The notes below the pieces were generated by a model. The model was not told the DNA's origin. It worked only from the letters and a program-made list of their open reading frames with translations, and searched no databases. The position numbers and the translations under genes are program-made. DNA of 64,000 nucleotides from Cladobotryum mycophilum (Eukaryota > Ascomycota > Sordariomycetes > Hypocreales > Hypocreaceae): NCBI GenBank assembly GCA_036429605.1, contig JAVFKD010000016.1, positions 930,001 through 994,000 on the forward strand, in the 5' to 3' direction. Shown in pieces: positions 22,378 through 33,555 of this stretch; positions within the stretch are counted from its first letter, which is position 1; the number at the start of each line of letters is the position of its first letter.

Positions 22378-24238
22378 CTACCTCGGCCTCTTCACCGGAT
22401 GGGCCTCTGTGTTAAACACCCAGTCGTCTAGATTAATCACACTCTCGTCCTCAAAGATAAGATAGAAATACTTGACCGTCTCGGCTAGCCAGAATGTCTG
22501 CGGCAAGTCTTGTTAGCATCATATAGTTTTGCGTGGGAAAGAGGGGGTATTGGGGGAAGAAGAAAAAGGAGAAAAGAAAAGAAAAAGAAAGAAAGAAAAG
22601 AAGAAAAAAACTCACTTCCATGGTATCAGACTTGTGGCCCGAGTGCGTCGTAACATCAGATATCGACGCAAAAGCAATCTCCGTCTCCGTCTCCCTGACA
22701 ATGCCCTCCCACATCCTCCACGCGGCATCGCGCCATGCCTGGTCACCCGTAATGCGCCACATGTAAAACACACTCTCGATAGCCTCGGGTCGCTGCAGGT
22801 AATTGGTCTCGCGAATGCCCGCAAAGCCCGGGAAGGCCCTGTGCCGGCCGGGGCGGATGAGCTCCTCGTTGTAAGGGCACGGCCCGTCCAGCTTCTCGCA
22901 GGCGATAAAGGTCGACACCTCGGGCATGATGTTGGTGGGCATGGCGTCATACTCCCACACGCATCCGGCGGTGAGGCGGGATCCCAGGTCGAGGAAGTCC
23001 TTGCGGTCGAGCAGCTTGCCGGCGAGAGCGTACATGCCGCCGGCGAAGCAAGTGAGATGGTTCATCTCGGGCGTGAGCTCCTTGATGGCTCCTATGACGA
23101 CAACGTTTCCGGATAGTAGAATGTTATCGTCCTTGGGCGTCATGGGGCGGAAGAGCAAGGTGTCCCTAATCGTTTCAAGGGATTTGCTTGTCATCTCCTC
23201 GTACTGGGGGTCAAGACCGCCGAGCAGGGCGTGCATCTTGGGGAAATACTCGTACATGGAATCGGCACCACCAGCAATGGTGTACCGAGTCTCAATCATG
23301 GTCTCCTCGCGGTAGTTCATCTCTTGGGGCCACATGCCAGGGACCCCAGTGTCGTTCTGGAAGCGGTAGAAGAACTGCTTGATGCGCTCCGTGGCATCGT
23401 AATACTTGGGATCGCCGGTGATCTGCGACAGACGAGTGAACTCGAGACTCAGGGTTCCGCCAGCAGCGCCGGACATGCTATTTTCGGGGGTTGTCTCGCC
23501 CTTCCTGGCCTTGTCAAAGTCGAGCCAATGTGTTGGCAAGCGGTTCGGGGTGTCGAAGCACATGTACAGTGTGTTGGCGAGTTCGATGGCCTTGGCGCGC
23601 AAGACAGGCTCCTCAGAGAGATCGTAAGCAGCAAGCAGTCCACCCAGATAGCGAATGGTGACCTCAAACAGGTTGACAGTACCCCTGACGCTGGTCTTGG
23701 ACCAATCGATGACGGCGACCTCCTTGACGGCGAGCCTGAAGTCATCCTTCAAGTCCATGATCCACAGGGTATCCAGCGCATCCACAAGCTGGGCAGACCA
23801 ACCACTGAAAGTCTGCTTGCCCTTGCCGGACAGAGGCATCAATTCGTCCATGCCCCACGCATGCTTCTTGTAGGCCTCCCAGCTCTTGATAAAGGCGTTC
23901 TTGATGGCCTGCTTCCGGGAGTCTGCAATGTCATCCTGGTGGTCGGCCTTTTCCTTGGCCTGGATCTTGGGGAACTGCTTCGGGGTGCCCTGAGGCGGCG
24001 ACTTCATGTCCGTGACCGGGTGGTATATACGCGCCTTGCCCCAGTCATAGCTGCTGGGGACATATTTGACGCCGTCGAATGTCAGTGGGGGCTGTTGCTG
24101 CTGCTGCTGTTGCTGCTGCTTCGGTAGGTAATCGACACCGCGCCAGAAGAAGACGGCGGCGGCGGCGACGAGGAGAAAGACGATGACAATGTAGCGACGG
24201 CCAACTCGGCCCTGAAGGCCTTGGATTTGGCTCAACAT
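22378..24238 (-). CDS. Alpha-1,2-mannosidase, glycoside hydrolase family 47, type II membrane protein
   Basis: Exons are 24238-22616 and 22497-22378; 580 residues. The enzyme trims alpha-1,2 mannose from N-glycans in the ER/Golgi. Residues about 8-33 hold a signal anchor (YIVIVFLLVAAAAVFFW), then a short poly-Gln stem coded by mixed CAG/CAA. The catalytic domain shows GH47 signatures such as SAQLVDALDTLWIMDL, RYLGGLLAAYDLS, SMYEYFPKM and RPEAIESVFYMWRITG. The short last exon supplies TFWLAETVKYFYLIF, the conserved C-terminal part. I chose the ATG at 24238 rather than 24259, because the bases just upstream (T-rich tract then TATAG) look like a 3' splice site of a leader intron. Reading through the coding intron gives a false hydrophobic tail. 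Confidence 0.93.
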
Positions 24239-25710
24239 GACAGGCGCATGTCTATACAAAAAAAAGAAAAAGGTTTATTAATTCAAATTCTATTTTATGA
24301 GAAGAAAAAGCCAAGACAATAAAAAGAGTGAAAGAACAAGAAACTGAAATCGACGGGAGGATGCCGTATTCATCTTGTACTAAGACGAAGACGACCCAAG
24401 TCGGTCTTGGCAGACCAGGGGAGGTTCTGGACTCTGCCACCTCTCCGGAGTCCGCATGTCAGAGGATAGAAGGTGGACTTTTTGGTTTTTGGAGGGCCAA
24501 TGCCATGGAATGGATCCGTCCAATTGCCAGCACACACACACACACACTACGACCCCACGGAAGTACCACCTGTATAAGGAGTAAGCCCTCTCTACATAGC
24601 GCTTGATCGATCAGGGGGCGGTGGCCTGTCGGTTGATTTGATATCCATGGAGACCACCTATGAGTATAAGAGTAGCCGTTTATGCATAAAAAAAGGGCAT
24701 AACAAACAAGGATAAATCAAAAAGTAATAGTTCTGGCGTTATCCTCAATTGAGCATCGCTATTTGTCGAACAAAGGGCGAAAAAAAGAAGAAAAAACTTG
24801 AATGCTCTACTGCATGTCTTTTTTCTTTCTTTTCTTTCTTCCTCTTACCCCAGACATTGTCTTTAGTTTTATGAGGTTTTGGATTGGACCCGGCTTGAGA
24901 CAGTGAGCGAGAGCGAGTACCTCCCCGTCCCTGATCTCGTATCCATTTATTGGATGGATGGATCCAGAGTTACAGTGACCTGCCGCAAGATTTTGGTGGG
25001 GCGTAAAGGTTATAGCGGGGTAAGAGTCTAGGAATACCTGCTATAATTGGATGCTACAGCGCCTCTTTGATGGAATTTGGGGTATTGCTCACGCGACAGG
25101 GCTCCCTCCCCCATGGTGATTGAAGCGTCTGCAGGTACGGAGTACAGATGGATCCATGTTAAGGAAACAGGGAGAAATGGAAAGGTGCATGAATATGAGC
25201 AATATCTAGAAAATATAGAAACCAAGATTCCATGTCATCTACCTACAAGTAGTAGACTGGTATTTACCTTGGCAACACTGCTCCGTAGACACTATATAAA
25301 TTCCATCACACCCGAGTGCCAAAAGATTTGGGTCTACTGTTCCGATATGTGTCGTTTGGAATAAATCAGAGGCACCATCCAGGTTGTCTTTGCTCTAAAC
25401 GTCTAGTAGTGGCTGATTAGTTTCAAGGAGTCACGATAGTCCATTCAGCTCAACATTTCTCAAAACAAGATTCATCCAAGATTGATCCTTTGTATGCATG
25501 TTTGTATTCAAACCGACTCATTATAAAATAGCATTTGATATCATAACCCTCAAATCCCTTCATTCCCTCAAACGATGTCTTGTACCATCTCTGATCCAAA
25601 TTCTACCCGCGCCCGTCATACCTACGGTAAGTCCAGTACTCATCATCATCATCCAATCATTCGTGTCGTCGCATAGGCAGGTAGGTAACCTCCGGACACC
25701 TTTTAAACAT
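24239..25710. other. Intergenic region upstream of mannosidase and 3' of the GRGGAGN gene
   Basis: 1472 bases. A CA dinucleotide repeat (24530-24547) and CT-rich tracts near 24820-24850 are present. Short ORFs such as 25077-25364 lack coding character. It likely contains the mannosidase leader intron and promoter. Confidence 0.45.
24530..24547. repeat. (CA)9 microsatellite
   Basis: Uninterrupted CA dinucleotides upstream of the mannosidase gene. Confidence 0.9.
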
Positions 25711-26178
25711 CTAATGCTTAAACACACCAAAGAGCTTAAGCTTGAGCTTATCCGCCAATCCAATCGCGGGCTCGGGTTTCGCATGTGCCTTCTTCTCCAG
25801 CTCCTTGGCGTGATGCTCGTTGCCTGCACCTCCGCGTCCTGTGTGGAAGTCCTGCGTGTCTTGACTGGGCCGGACGGCTGTTTCGGGGACGAGGTCCTGG
25901 TCGACGCGCTGGGTTGAGGATGTGCCTACATCAGCGATGTTGCCGGCGCCTGCGAAACAAATAACCCCTTTAGTACTGGTTCAGAGGGAAACAGCCCTTA
26001 TCTCAACTCGTGACAGGTAAGGGGGAAAGGGATACACACCTCCTCTCCCAGAACTGTATGCGCCATCACCATGACTCCCCTCCACTCCGCTGCGCACAAC
26101 CTCCCCATCAACGTACTTGGTCTCATCCGGGTTGATATTGCCCGCGCCACCACGACCGTGCGAAACTTCAGTTGACAT
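25711..26178 (-). CDS. Small GRGGAGN-repeat protein (DUF3602-like)
   Basis: Exons are 26178-26040 and 25949-25711, with a 90-base intron; 125 residues. The motif GRGGAGN occurs three times (HGRGGAGNI near residue 8, SSGRGGAGNI spanning the splice site, HTGRGGAGNE near residue 83), the hallmark of the fungal family I know as DUF3602. The C-terminus is a Lys-rich amphipathic helix (ADKLKLKLFGVFKH). No signal peptide or membrane segment is present. The function of the family is not established to my knowledge; it is probably a small disordered protein. The intron falls inside the second repeat and is required to complete it, which confirms the splice call. Confidence 0.85.
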
Positions 26179-27128
26179 GATGTATTATTTTTATCGAGAA
26201 CACAACACAATGACAGATAATTGTTTGAAATTTTCTTCTTCTTCTTCTTTTTCGAATTTCGACTTTTTGCTGTCCTCGAGGCGTTTTCACAAAGAAACAA
26301 AAAGAGTCAAGTTGAATAGCTAGGTAGGTAGGGTATCCGAGTATCGCCTTGAATCGGGGTTCACATAGACACGTGAATGGAGTATTGCAATGACAAAACC
26401 TATGCGACTACGGCGCATTTTATAACAATGAGAAAGAAAGAAAAAACCACTCTCCACCAAGTTTGATAAGAAAAAAAAACATCAGCCCCCCTCCAGCTTT
26501 AAAACGCCACCTGGCTTCCCCCCAGTCAACTAATGATAGAACGTTCTCTAATAATAAAAGCACGTTATCAGTTTGTTTGTGACGTTTTCAGCTTCAGCAG
26601 GCTTTGTTCTTGGTAGTTTGGCAAAGTTTAGATAAACTCAATGTTCTTTATCGCAATCCCTCTATGAGAGTGGATGGGATGGGACGGGACACCCGAAAAA
26701 CGTGGGTGTGGTGACAACGTGGGCTGGCTGGGGGAAACCGTTTACGTACCTGAATTTGGTGACGGGGTGCTAAACATGTCACAAGCTAAATTCCTTATCA
26801 GTGGTTCAAGGTCCGTAAGATGGATGTCACTCATCACCTTGATGGGACGATGTTCGCCCTCCCATCATAGCAGTCTTGCTGTTGCTAGTTCTCCTTTGCT
26901 TAGATTTCCCATGCTATGCAGCATCTCATCTGAGCTGTCAGTAATGTAACGCCATCACATGGCTTTGAATTATCCCTGTACTTGTCTTATCATACATACA
27001 CCACAAGTCAAGGTGTGGCGTCAAATCCAAGTGCATATCATCATCGTCGCGGCCCGGTTCATTTTTTGCATGTTAAGCATCTCTCTTTTTTCATGTCCAA
27101 CTATTTTTTGACCCCTTCTACTAATTAC
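26179..27128. other. Intergenic, GRGGAGN-gene promoter to CHORD-gene 3' end
   Basis: 950 bases. CTT-repeat DNA at 26230-26250 lies just upstream of the small gene. No other gene was seen. Confidence 0.5.
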
Positions 27129-28224
27129 CTATGCTTTCCCTGCCCGACCAACCTGCAAAATCTCTCCCGTCAGCTGCTCATCACTCCGCAGCACCGGCCA
27201 CGAAGACCCATCCGCCTTGGCTAGTCCTACTTCCAGCTTCGTGCCGAGCACCTTGTACGTCGACTTTTCTGGGTCGATTTTTCCGAATAGCGGTACGGTT
27301 GTTACGTATCTCTTGGGCGGCGAGTCGGTTGTCGTCAGATCGAGGACGATTTCTTTCTCTTTGAATTCCACCTTGGCCGTCTCCTTGTTGATCTTCTTCA
27401 AGAAATGTGAGGCAATGACTTGTGTGGCGGTTTGGTAGAAATCATGCCTAGCAAATAGTCAGAGAAGAAGTGTGCTAAAAGACATTTTCAGAAATGACAA
27501 AATAGCCTACCTGACTGTGGTCAGAACTTCCTCACTGCTTGCATCCGCCTTATCCTTCTTTCCACTGCCGACAAAGAGATGTCGGTCCTTGGTCTGGCAG
27601 CCCTCAATCTTCATAAACTGGTCAAATTCCAACACCCTCCTCTTGCAGCAAGAATATCCCTTGCTGCCCTCGTGAAAGATGGGTACGCCTGGATGATGGA
27701 CGCACTCCTCGCCCTCCCTTGAGCTGCCCTTGGTGTACTTTGCACTGCACGTCTTCCTGCGACACTCTGTTCCGTCGGGGATCTCTAGGCTAGGATCGTC
27801 ATCCTCGGAATCTGGAGGCGGGGGCGGAGGGGTCGGCACATGCTGTGCGGGCTGGACAGGCAAACGCGCTGGTACGGAAACGCTGGCTTCTTCAATCTTT
27901 CTCGCCAGCTCGGCCTCGTCTAATTGCGGCTTCTCTTCCACCGGGGGAGGTCTCTCCGTCGTAGAGTGTGTGCCCGTTGTGCAGGGCGGGATGTTCATGA
28001 ATTCGTCAAACGTCAGAACTCGAGGCTTGCAGCACTTCCATCCTGCACTCCTTTTTAGCCCAGCTCAGGTAGTATTCCCATGAGTATTTAAGATTGAAGG
28101 GAGCCCAAGGAATACCTTTCTGCCCCTCGTGGAAGATGGGTGGACCAGGGTGGTACACGCATGGCGATTCGTTCTCGTCAGTGAACTTTTTGTCACAACC
28201 CTGGCGAACACACTTTTGTGCCAT
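27129..28224 (-). CDS. CHORD- and CS-domain co-chaperone (CHORDC1/RAR1-like)
   Basis: Exons are 28224-28116, 28042-27511 and 27447-27129; 319 residues. Two zinc-binding CHORD domains are visible. The first (residues 1-62) has CVRQGCDKKF, CVYHPGPPIFHEG and WKCCKPRVLTFDEFM. The second (about 140-205) has CRRKTCSAKY, CVHHPGVPIFHEG and YSCCKRRVLEFDQFM. A Pro-rich linker lies between them, and a C-terminal CS (p23-like) domain follows (FYQTATQVIASHFLKK to SSWPVLRS). Members bind HSP90 and SGT1 and assist assembly of client proteins, including NLR immune receptors in plants; the fungal clients are unknown. The first intron splits CHORD-1 just before the second Cys pair and must be removed for an intact domain. 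Confidence 0.94.
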
Positions 28225-28573
28225 GACTGCCCTATTTGATCACGAGATGTAAATACTGTAGTCAAGAGGAGCAAATATGAAGCACGATAATAGGAAAGTT
28301 AGATGTTTTGATAGCCCAAGATCTAATCTATAGGCGGGGGTTAGGTGCTTCTAGAAATCCAAAGACATTCATAGAGCTCGAAGTCTCACCGCCTGCCTAA
28401 TTTGATGCGGGGTTGCTGTCATCGTTGTTGCATATTCGATTAGATTAGATCTCTTCCAACTTAGTCTGATCCAAGCTCCTTTCAAAGCAATTCTTCATCT
28501 ACTATGCTCATAAGTTTCAAAAACAAAAAACTCAGCAATTGTTTTGCGAAATCCATTGAATATTTGACCCAAA
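28225..28573. other. Divergent promoter, CHORD protein / glutaredoxin-like protein
   Basis: 349 bases between divergent starts. No other element was seen. Confidence 0.5.
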
Positions 28574-28957
28574 ATGTTCGCAACACGTCGCCTTTTGTTA
28601 TCTTGCAGAATCACACTTTTTAGCAGAGACAATTGCGGCCTGTGCACGCAGGCAAAAGATGTTCTTTCAAACGTCTGGGATAAACGGCCATTCCTCTATA
28701 AAGAGGTGAATCTAGCTCTGCCGGAATCTAAAGAATGGAAGAACCTGTACGATTTTGATATCCCCGTTGTAAGTATCATATATGTATTTATAAGCAAAAT
28801 ATTGGTTGGACATCTCTGCTAACTAGCATAGATACACATTAGCAAAGCAGAGGCCGGAGAGGAGGAGATTGGCAAAGTTGGCAAAGCCATCAAATTAATG
28901 CATCGCTTCACCTCCGAGCAAGTCGAAGCCAAAATGGACCAAGTCGAGAAAAGCTAG
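28574..28957 (+). CDS. Glutaredoxin-like protein (DUF836 type)
   Basis: Exons are 28574-28768 and 28832-28957; 106 residues. It has a thioredoxin fold start, CRITLFSRDNCGLCTQAKDVL, with a CGLC redox pair, followed by DIPV at the cis-Pro position and a final helix (IGKVGKAIKLMHRF). It resembles the yeast YDR286C-type glutaredoxin-like proteins. The short basic N-terminus (MFATRRLLLSCR) could target it to mitochondria, but this is weak. It converges on the aldolase gene, the two stop codons being about 70 bases apart across a TC/TA repeat. Confidence 0.88.
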
Positions 28958-28987
28958 CTTTCAATTCTACGCTATATGCTCTCTATG

Positions 28988-29019
<32 letters not shown>
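28988..29019. repeat. TC then TA dinucleotide repeat between convergent genes
   Basis: A (TC)n tract passes directly into (TA)n, between the stop codons of two converging genes. It may serve both 3' ends. Confidence 0.85.
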
Positions 29020-29025
29020 GAGAAT

Positions 29026-30259
29026 CTACTTGGCACCGCTCTGCGCTAGGCTTACTTGCTGCTTGGTGTGCAGCTCCAAGGTCGAATAGTCGACAGTTAC
29101 GCTAATCATGTCGAAGCCTTGTTCGACATACCGCTTGCCCTGTTCGCCGCTGGTTGCGAAGATACCTGCCTTCTTGCCTGCCTTCTTCGTGGCGGTAAGG
29201 ATTTTGCTGATGGCCGCCCTCAGTTCGGGGGATCCGTCGGCGGTTTGCATCGGGTATCCCAAGTTGTTGCCTTTATCATATCGTTAGTTGATGACTTTTT
29301 TAATTCAATCCACAAACACGGAGATGAAGCGTACCGAGATCAAAGGGCCCAATAAATAGGACATCAATGCCATCCACGGCAGCTATCTCGTCAATGGCCT
29401 CGAGTGCCTCCTTGGTCTCGATCTGGACCATGGTCAGGATGGCATCGTTGGCCTCTTGGAGATATTGAAAAGAAGTGCCCTTGGGATCGAAGCGCTCAAA
29501 CGAGAGCGGACTTCCGTATCCTCGACGGCCTTTTGGGGGAACTTTGCAGCTTGGACAAGCTCTTTCGCTTCTTCCACCGTGCGCAGCAGTGGGACGAGGA
29601 CCTGGTTCAGTTAGAGTTGCATCGGCCACTTTTTCACGCAGATATACAACGTACACCATGAGCACCGCTATCCAAAGCCCCTAGTTCTGTCAGCTAGGAA
29701 TGTCATCAAGTTGGGGGTTGGGGTTGTGTTCTTACGTTTTATCATCCACCCTTGTATGTCTGGAGTTCTGACAATGGGGGAGACACCAAGCGCAGCAATG
29801 GCAGGGACAGCCTCATGCATGGCCGAATCTATATGCCAATTTGAAACAATTAGTTTCCCCCAGATCGAGAAAAAAGATCGATATACAAAATGTCAATCGC
29901 ATGTTTTCAATCGTTCATCACGCACCATCAATGTTGCCATGCTCCATGTCCACCAACACCCAATCCACCCCAGACCGCGCCAGCACCCTCGAGATATTAG
30001 ACCCGGGCAGCATCTGCCAGGCGCCTATAGAGGGCTTCCCCGAGTCAAACACCGTCTTGAGCCTGTTTGCAGCCTGCATCGTGGACACTTTCTTGGGTTC
30101 TGCCGCTTTGGCTTTGGTCCTGTAGAGTCGAAGTAGAGGTGGTGCTCCGGATGGGAGCTGTGTTCTCAATATGCGGGGTGCAGGAGCTCTTAAGGAGGAC
30201 AAGAGGCCCTTTGCTATACGAGACCCTGACATATTAATATACTCCGCCGGCACGGACAA
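29026..30259 (-). CDS. HpcH/HpaI-family aldolase (2-dehydro-3-deoxyglucarate aldolase-like), probably mitochondrial
   Basis: Exons are 30259-29926, 29828-29736, 29680-29655, 29601-29335 and 29270-29026; about 321 residues if one missing base is allowed. The family cleaves 2-oxo-3-deoxy acids to pyruvate and an aldehyde using a divalent metal. Visible motifs are GKPSIGAWQM, DWVLVDMEHGN (metal-site Glu), VSPIVRTPDIQGWMIKRALDSGAHG, TMVQIETKEALE (metal Glu), DVLFIGPFDLG and GKKAGIFATSGEQGKRYVEQG. The Arg/Leu-rich N-terminus looks like a mitochondrial presequence, and the internal Met 10 is an equally good start. Oddity: LVPLLRTVEEAKELVQAAKF and PPKGRRGYGSPL are in different frames, and one extra G in the run 29535-29539 joins them. 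Confidence 0.87.
29535..29539 (-). other. Apparent 1-base deletion in a G5/C5 homopolymer of the aldolase gene
   Basis: The conserved QAAKF PP GRRG element is split over two frames at this run; six C in the coding strand would restore it. A one-frame reading exists if the donor two bases earlier is used (29656), but it replaces the conserved VLVPLLRTVEEAKELV with an unrelated sequence. Confidence 0.7.
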
Positions 30260-30982
30260 CCTCCGTATGAGGGGGTGGGAAATGATGCGTGGGCGGTTAA
30301 AAAAGGCACGTAGGACAGATGGCAGTACCCATATAAGCCAAATTCAGATCTACGAGGAGGGAAATCCATGGACCTGGAAACTCAAGAAGCCATCTTCATG
30401 GCACCTGAATACGGATTGGAGCGGTTGGCTAGCGGGCCGCTGGACCACATCTTGCGGGGAAGCGGGAGTCCGGCTATTGCAAAAAAGGAAGAGGGTGTGG
30501 GGAGAGCTGGAAGAGAATTAAAAAGGTTGGCCAAAGAGCTTCACGTCAGGACCATAGTCGATTTCCCCAATGGCTTGTGCCTGTAAACTAATATTGTCTA
30601 TTTTTGGTAGTATATCGCTTCATGAAATTATATCTGTAATAACGCCATTCTCTTACATTAGCACCGATCTTGTCGACGGATAACACAGCTTTTACTTGAG
30701 CTGAACCGAGATAGAGCGCGCGATTGTTTCTGGTGAGACATGCTTCTTGACTTAGGCCACGTTGGAGTTGAGAGAGAGAAAACCATAACCCCCGAAACGC
30801 CCAAGACCAAATCTGCAGATGGACATCTCTAATCCTAATGCCGCGTCAAGGATAGAAACTCGCCTCCGCACCAAGCGGCCAAGATGATCCGTGTCAAGAT
30901 TCAAGGTATTCCAACCTTGATCCAAGCATTAGCAATGTAACCGCTCCACGTTTCATTATTTTCGTCGTTATATATATGGAAA
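30260..30982. other. Intergenic, aldolase promoter to RPB7 3' end
   Basis: 723 bases. No coding signal or RNA gene was seen. It includes the RPB7 3' untranslated region. Confidence 0.5.
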
Positions 30983-31675
30983 TTAGTCCTGGAGACATCT
31001 GCCAAACAATTAGTCGTGCCATAGGGAGAAGATTGCCAAATATGGCCCTGAACCATGCATACCCTAGGTAATCTTCCTTGATACTTCCGATAGCCCACAT
31101 CTCGCCGACTTCTGTTCGGGTACCAATGATCTTGACGCGGACGTGTGTCCCTGGCTCGATGACAGTATCTTCGTTGTTTGTGAACTGTGGCGGTGTGGCA
31201 TTGGGATCCCACTTGATATCGCTGGGTATGAGCTATATACTCGGTTAGTCAAGTCTGGTCAGATCCACTACAGAGCGCGAGGGCACATACATGGGCAGAT
31301 ACAAAGAGCCTTAAAGGACCAGCCTGGGCGAAGAAGCCCTGTGGATTGATAGAGTAGACAACGGCATCAACCTGATCAAGGTCAGACTGCTGCTGCTTGC
31401 CGACAACTGCGCAGGTTTTGCCTTACCGTCTCACCCTTGAATGGCCGCCATACGACTGCACGATATCCAACCGTAAACTCTGCAAGGCCATTGCCTGGAA
31501 GGATTCTCCCTTCGGAGATGTCAAAGGTGTCCATGATGGAGATGATGTAGTAGCTGCCCGCACAAGTGCCCTCTACATCTTTCAGCAGCTTGCTGGTTAC
31601 TAAATCGTGCATGTTTCGGCCAAAGTAGGAAGGGTGCAGGGTTACCCTGCGTTCCATGTTGTAGAGGAAGAACAT
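30983..31675 (-). CDS. RPB7: DNA-directed RNA polymerase II subunit RPB7
   Basis: Exons are 31675-31427, 31371-31291, 31232-31063 and 30998-30983; 171 residues, the same length as yeast Rpb7. RPB7 pairs with RPB4 in the polymerase stalk, which binds nascent RNA and contacts initiation factors. The start is MFFLYNMERRVTLHPSYFG, the tip domain contains VEGTCAGSYYIISIMD, and the OB domain contains VVWRPFKGETVDAVVYSINPQGFFAQAGPLRLFVS, ending EDYLGCLQD. The last coding exon is only 16 bases and completes the tail after a 64-base intron. If that intron is retained, the frame stays open and adds over 50 unrelated residues. Confidence 0.95.
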
Positions 31676-33555
31676 GATGGGCGATTGAAAGGGGGTGGAT
31701 GAATGAGTTCGCAGACACTTTAGGCGCTGGCGCAACGAGTAAGAGGGAGTTTGCGACAGTAACTGCTAGTGAGAGTTACTCTGGAGCTTTCCCAGCAATA
31801 GACGTCCAAGTTGGATGGGAGCAGTTCGTCGATACAATGGTGGCACCCAGAATTTATTCGTCGATCTGCGGTGTCAAGACGAGGAAGACGGCGCAATGGC
31901 AGAAATGGCAGTCGAATGGATCGATTGGTGATGAAAAATAGAGAGCCTTGAGCAAGCAAAGACGAGGGCGCGCAGTAGGATTCTTGCGCCTCAGGTTCTG
32001 CGTTGCTGGCGGGCTCCTCGATTATTGAGCAGTTAGTAGGAGATGGATGAAAAAGATGAGAAACGCGACGAGGCTGCGATGGCTGATGCTACCAGAACAC
32101 CTTGATTCGCAGGCGCTGCTGGAGAGATGTGGTCCGTGCGTTTCGGTACGTACCCAAAGTACCTTCAGGTTGGTCTTGGAGTGTGTGAGCACAACTTCAA
32201 TAACAAAGAGTACAATAGAACAAGATATTGATAATACGGAAAGGAGTCGGGCCTCGTTCTGTTCTCGTTGAAACTGATTCAACTGGTTTTTAGCACGTGT
32301 TACGAGGAATGACGAAACAGTACAATGGAATGCACAGCACTTTACTCTGGTGTTTTTTACTTGCCTCCTCCTAGTAGCTGCTAGGTACCAAGTACCTGTC
32401 AACCAAGCGGAATAAACATGGGAACACTGAACATGGCAACCAAATTCGTGTCCAAGGGTTCTCCCTATTCATTTTTTTATTTTACTTTATTTTTTTATTC
32501 GATATCACCATTCATCACTTATATAGTTGCAGTATCTTACAACAGGCTCTGATCCAGTTCTTCGTTCTCCCATATGCTAGTGTTTGATTCAAGCCTTGTA
32601 GAAACCGCAGAGATCAGCATTTTGAGAACCAGTGCTATTACCTACTAGGTAGTAGTACTACTAGGAGTAAGCGGGTCGGGTCCTAAATCCATGGTATAGA
32701 AGGTTTGATGGAAGAATGAATAAGACTTGGACATCGAATGTGCGTCATGCTAACACTGAGTTTTGTATGACAGCTTACTTGGATCATCGGCGTCTTTCAA
32801 GGGCTACCACTATACGAAGTCAACTTTCCTTACGGAGTACACAACTTGCACATTCTACATCCCCAGGCCTCAATATGAATGCAAGTATTCTTCTGTCACT
32901 ACCAGGGGATGAAAGTACTTGCAGTTTCACATGCCAGAGGGGAAGGCTATGGAAAACGCACGCCACCCCTTCATAGTAAAAGGGCGTTGGTGCTAGACCC
33001 CCGTAGAACCGCCTCCAGCTGTCAACAAAATTAATTAGCGGAGGGGGAGGGAGGGTCTGGGGTGCAGTACCTGTTCAAGGGTGCCTGTACCTGTCCACTA
33101 CCTCTAACCTGGAACCCTTCAGGGCGCGCTGCCAGTGGGTTGTTCGCTGCCAGCGTTCCCGAGGCTTATTCTTGGGTCCTGGTCCGCCCGCTGGCTCCCT
33201 CCCCACCCACCCACTCACCCTCACTAAAAGAAAGAAGAAAAAAGTCCGTCCAGCAAATCGACATTCAGTGGGGAGGGTGGAGGAGCGAAACTTCAAGATG
33301 CAACGTCTCCCAAGTTCGTCGCGACACCATCCTCCTGTTACAGCGCACTCTTTTCTCCATGTCACAAAAAGCCCGCAGATGCTGCAGCTTCTCATTCTAC
33401 ACTCGATTCTCTTCAACTGTATCCTTACAGCTTTGTCGCCATTCACTACGCCGTCGTATGTTTCTGTAATTACAGGACAAGCACGTGTCCTCTCACCCTT
33501 TTCAGCGTCGCCCTCCATCTAAATCTGTTGAGACACACTCGAACCCGTCGCAAGC
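31676..33555. other. Divergent intergenic region, RPB7 / MPO1-like gene
   Basis: 1880 bases. ORFs at 32022-32402 and 33075-33518 have atypical composition and no recognisable family. CT-rich sequence near 33180-33240 and 33300-33500 may be the leader of the MPO1-like gene. A near-perfect palindrome of GTAGTAGTACTACTA type lies at about 32647-32664. No gene is supported. Confidence 0.45.

Noticed and set aside
23231..24127. 298-codon plus-strand ORF
   Set aside because: It lies antisense to the GH47 mannosidase, whose conserved protein explains the DNA.
32022..32402. 126-codon minus-strand ORF between RPB7 and the MPO1-like gene
   Set aside because: Composition and lack of recognisable motifs suggest chance; sits in a promoter region.
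33075..33518. 147-codon minus-strand ORF
   Set aside because: Antisense to the likely leader of the MPO1-like gene, low-complexity, no family resemblance.
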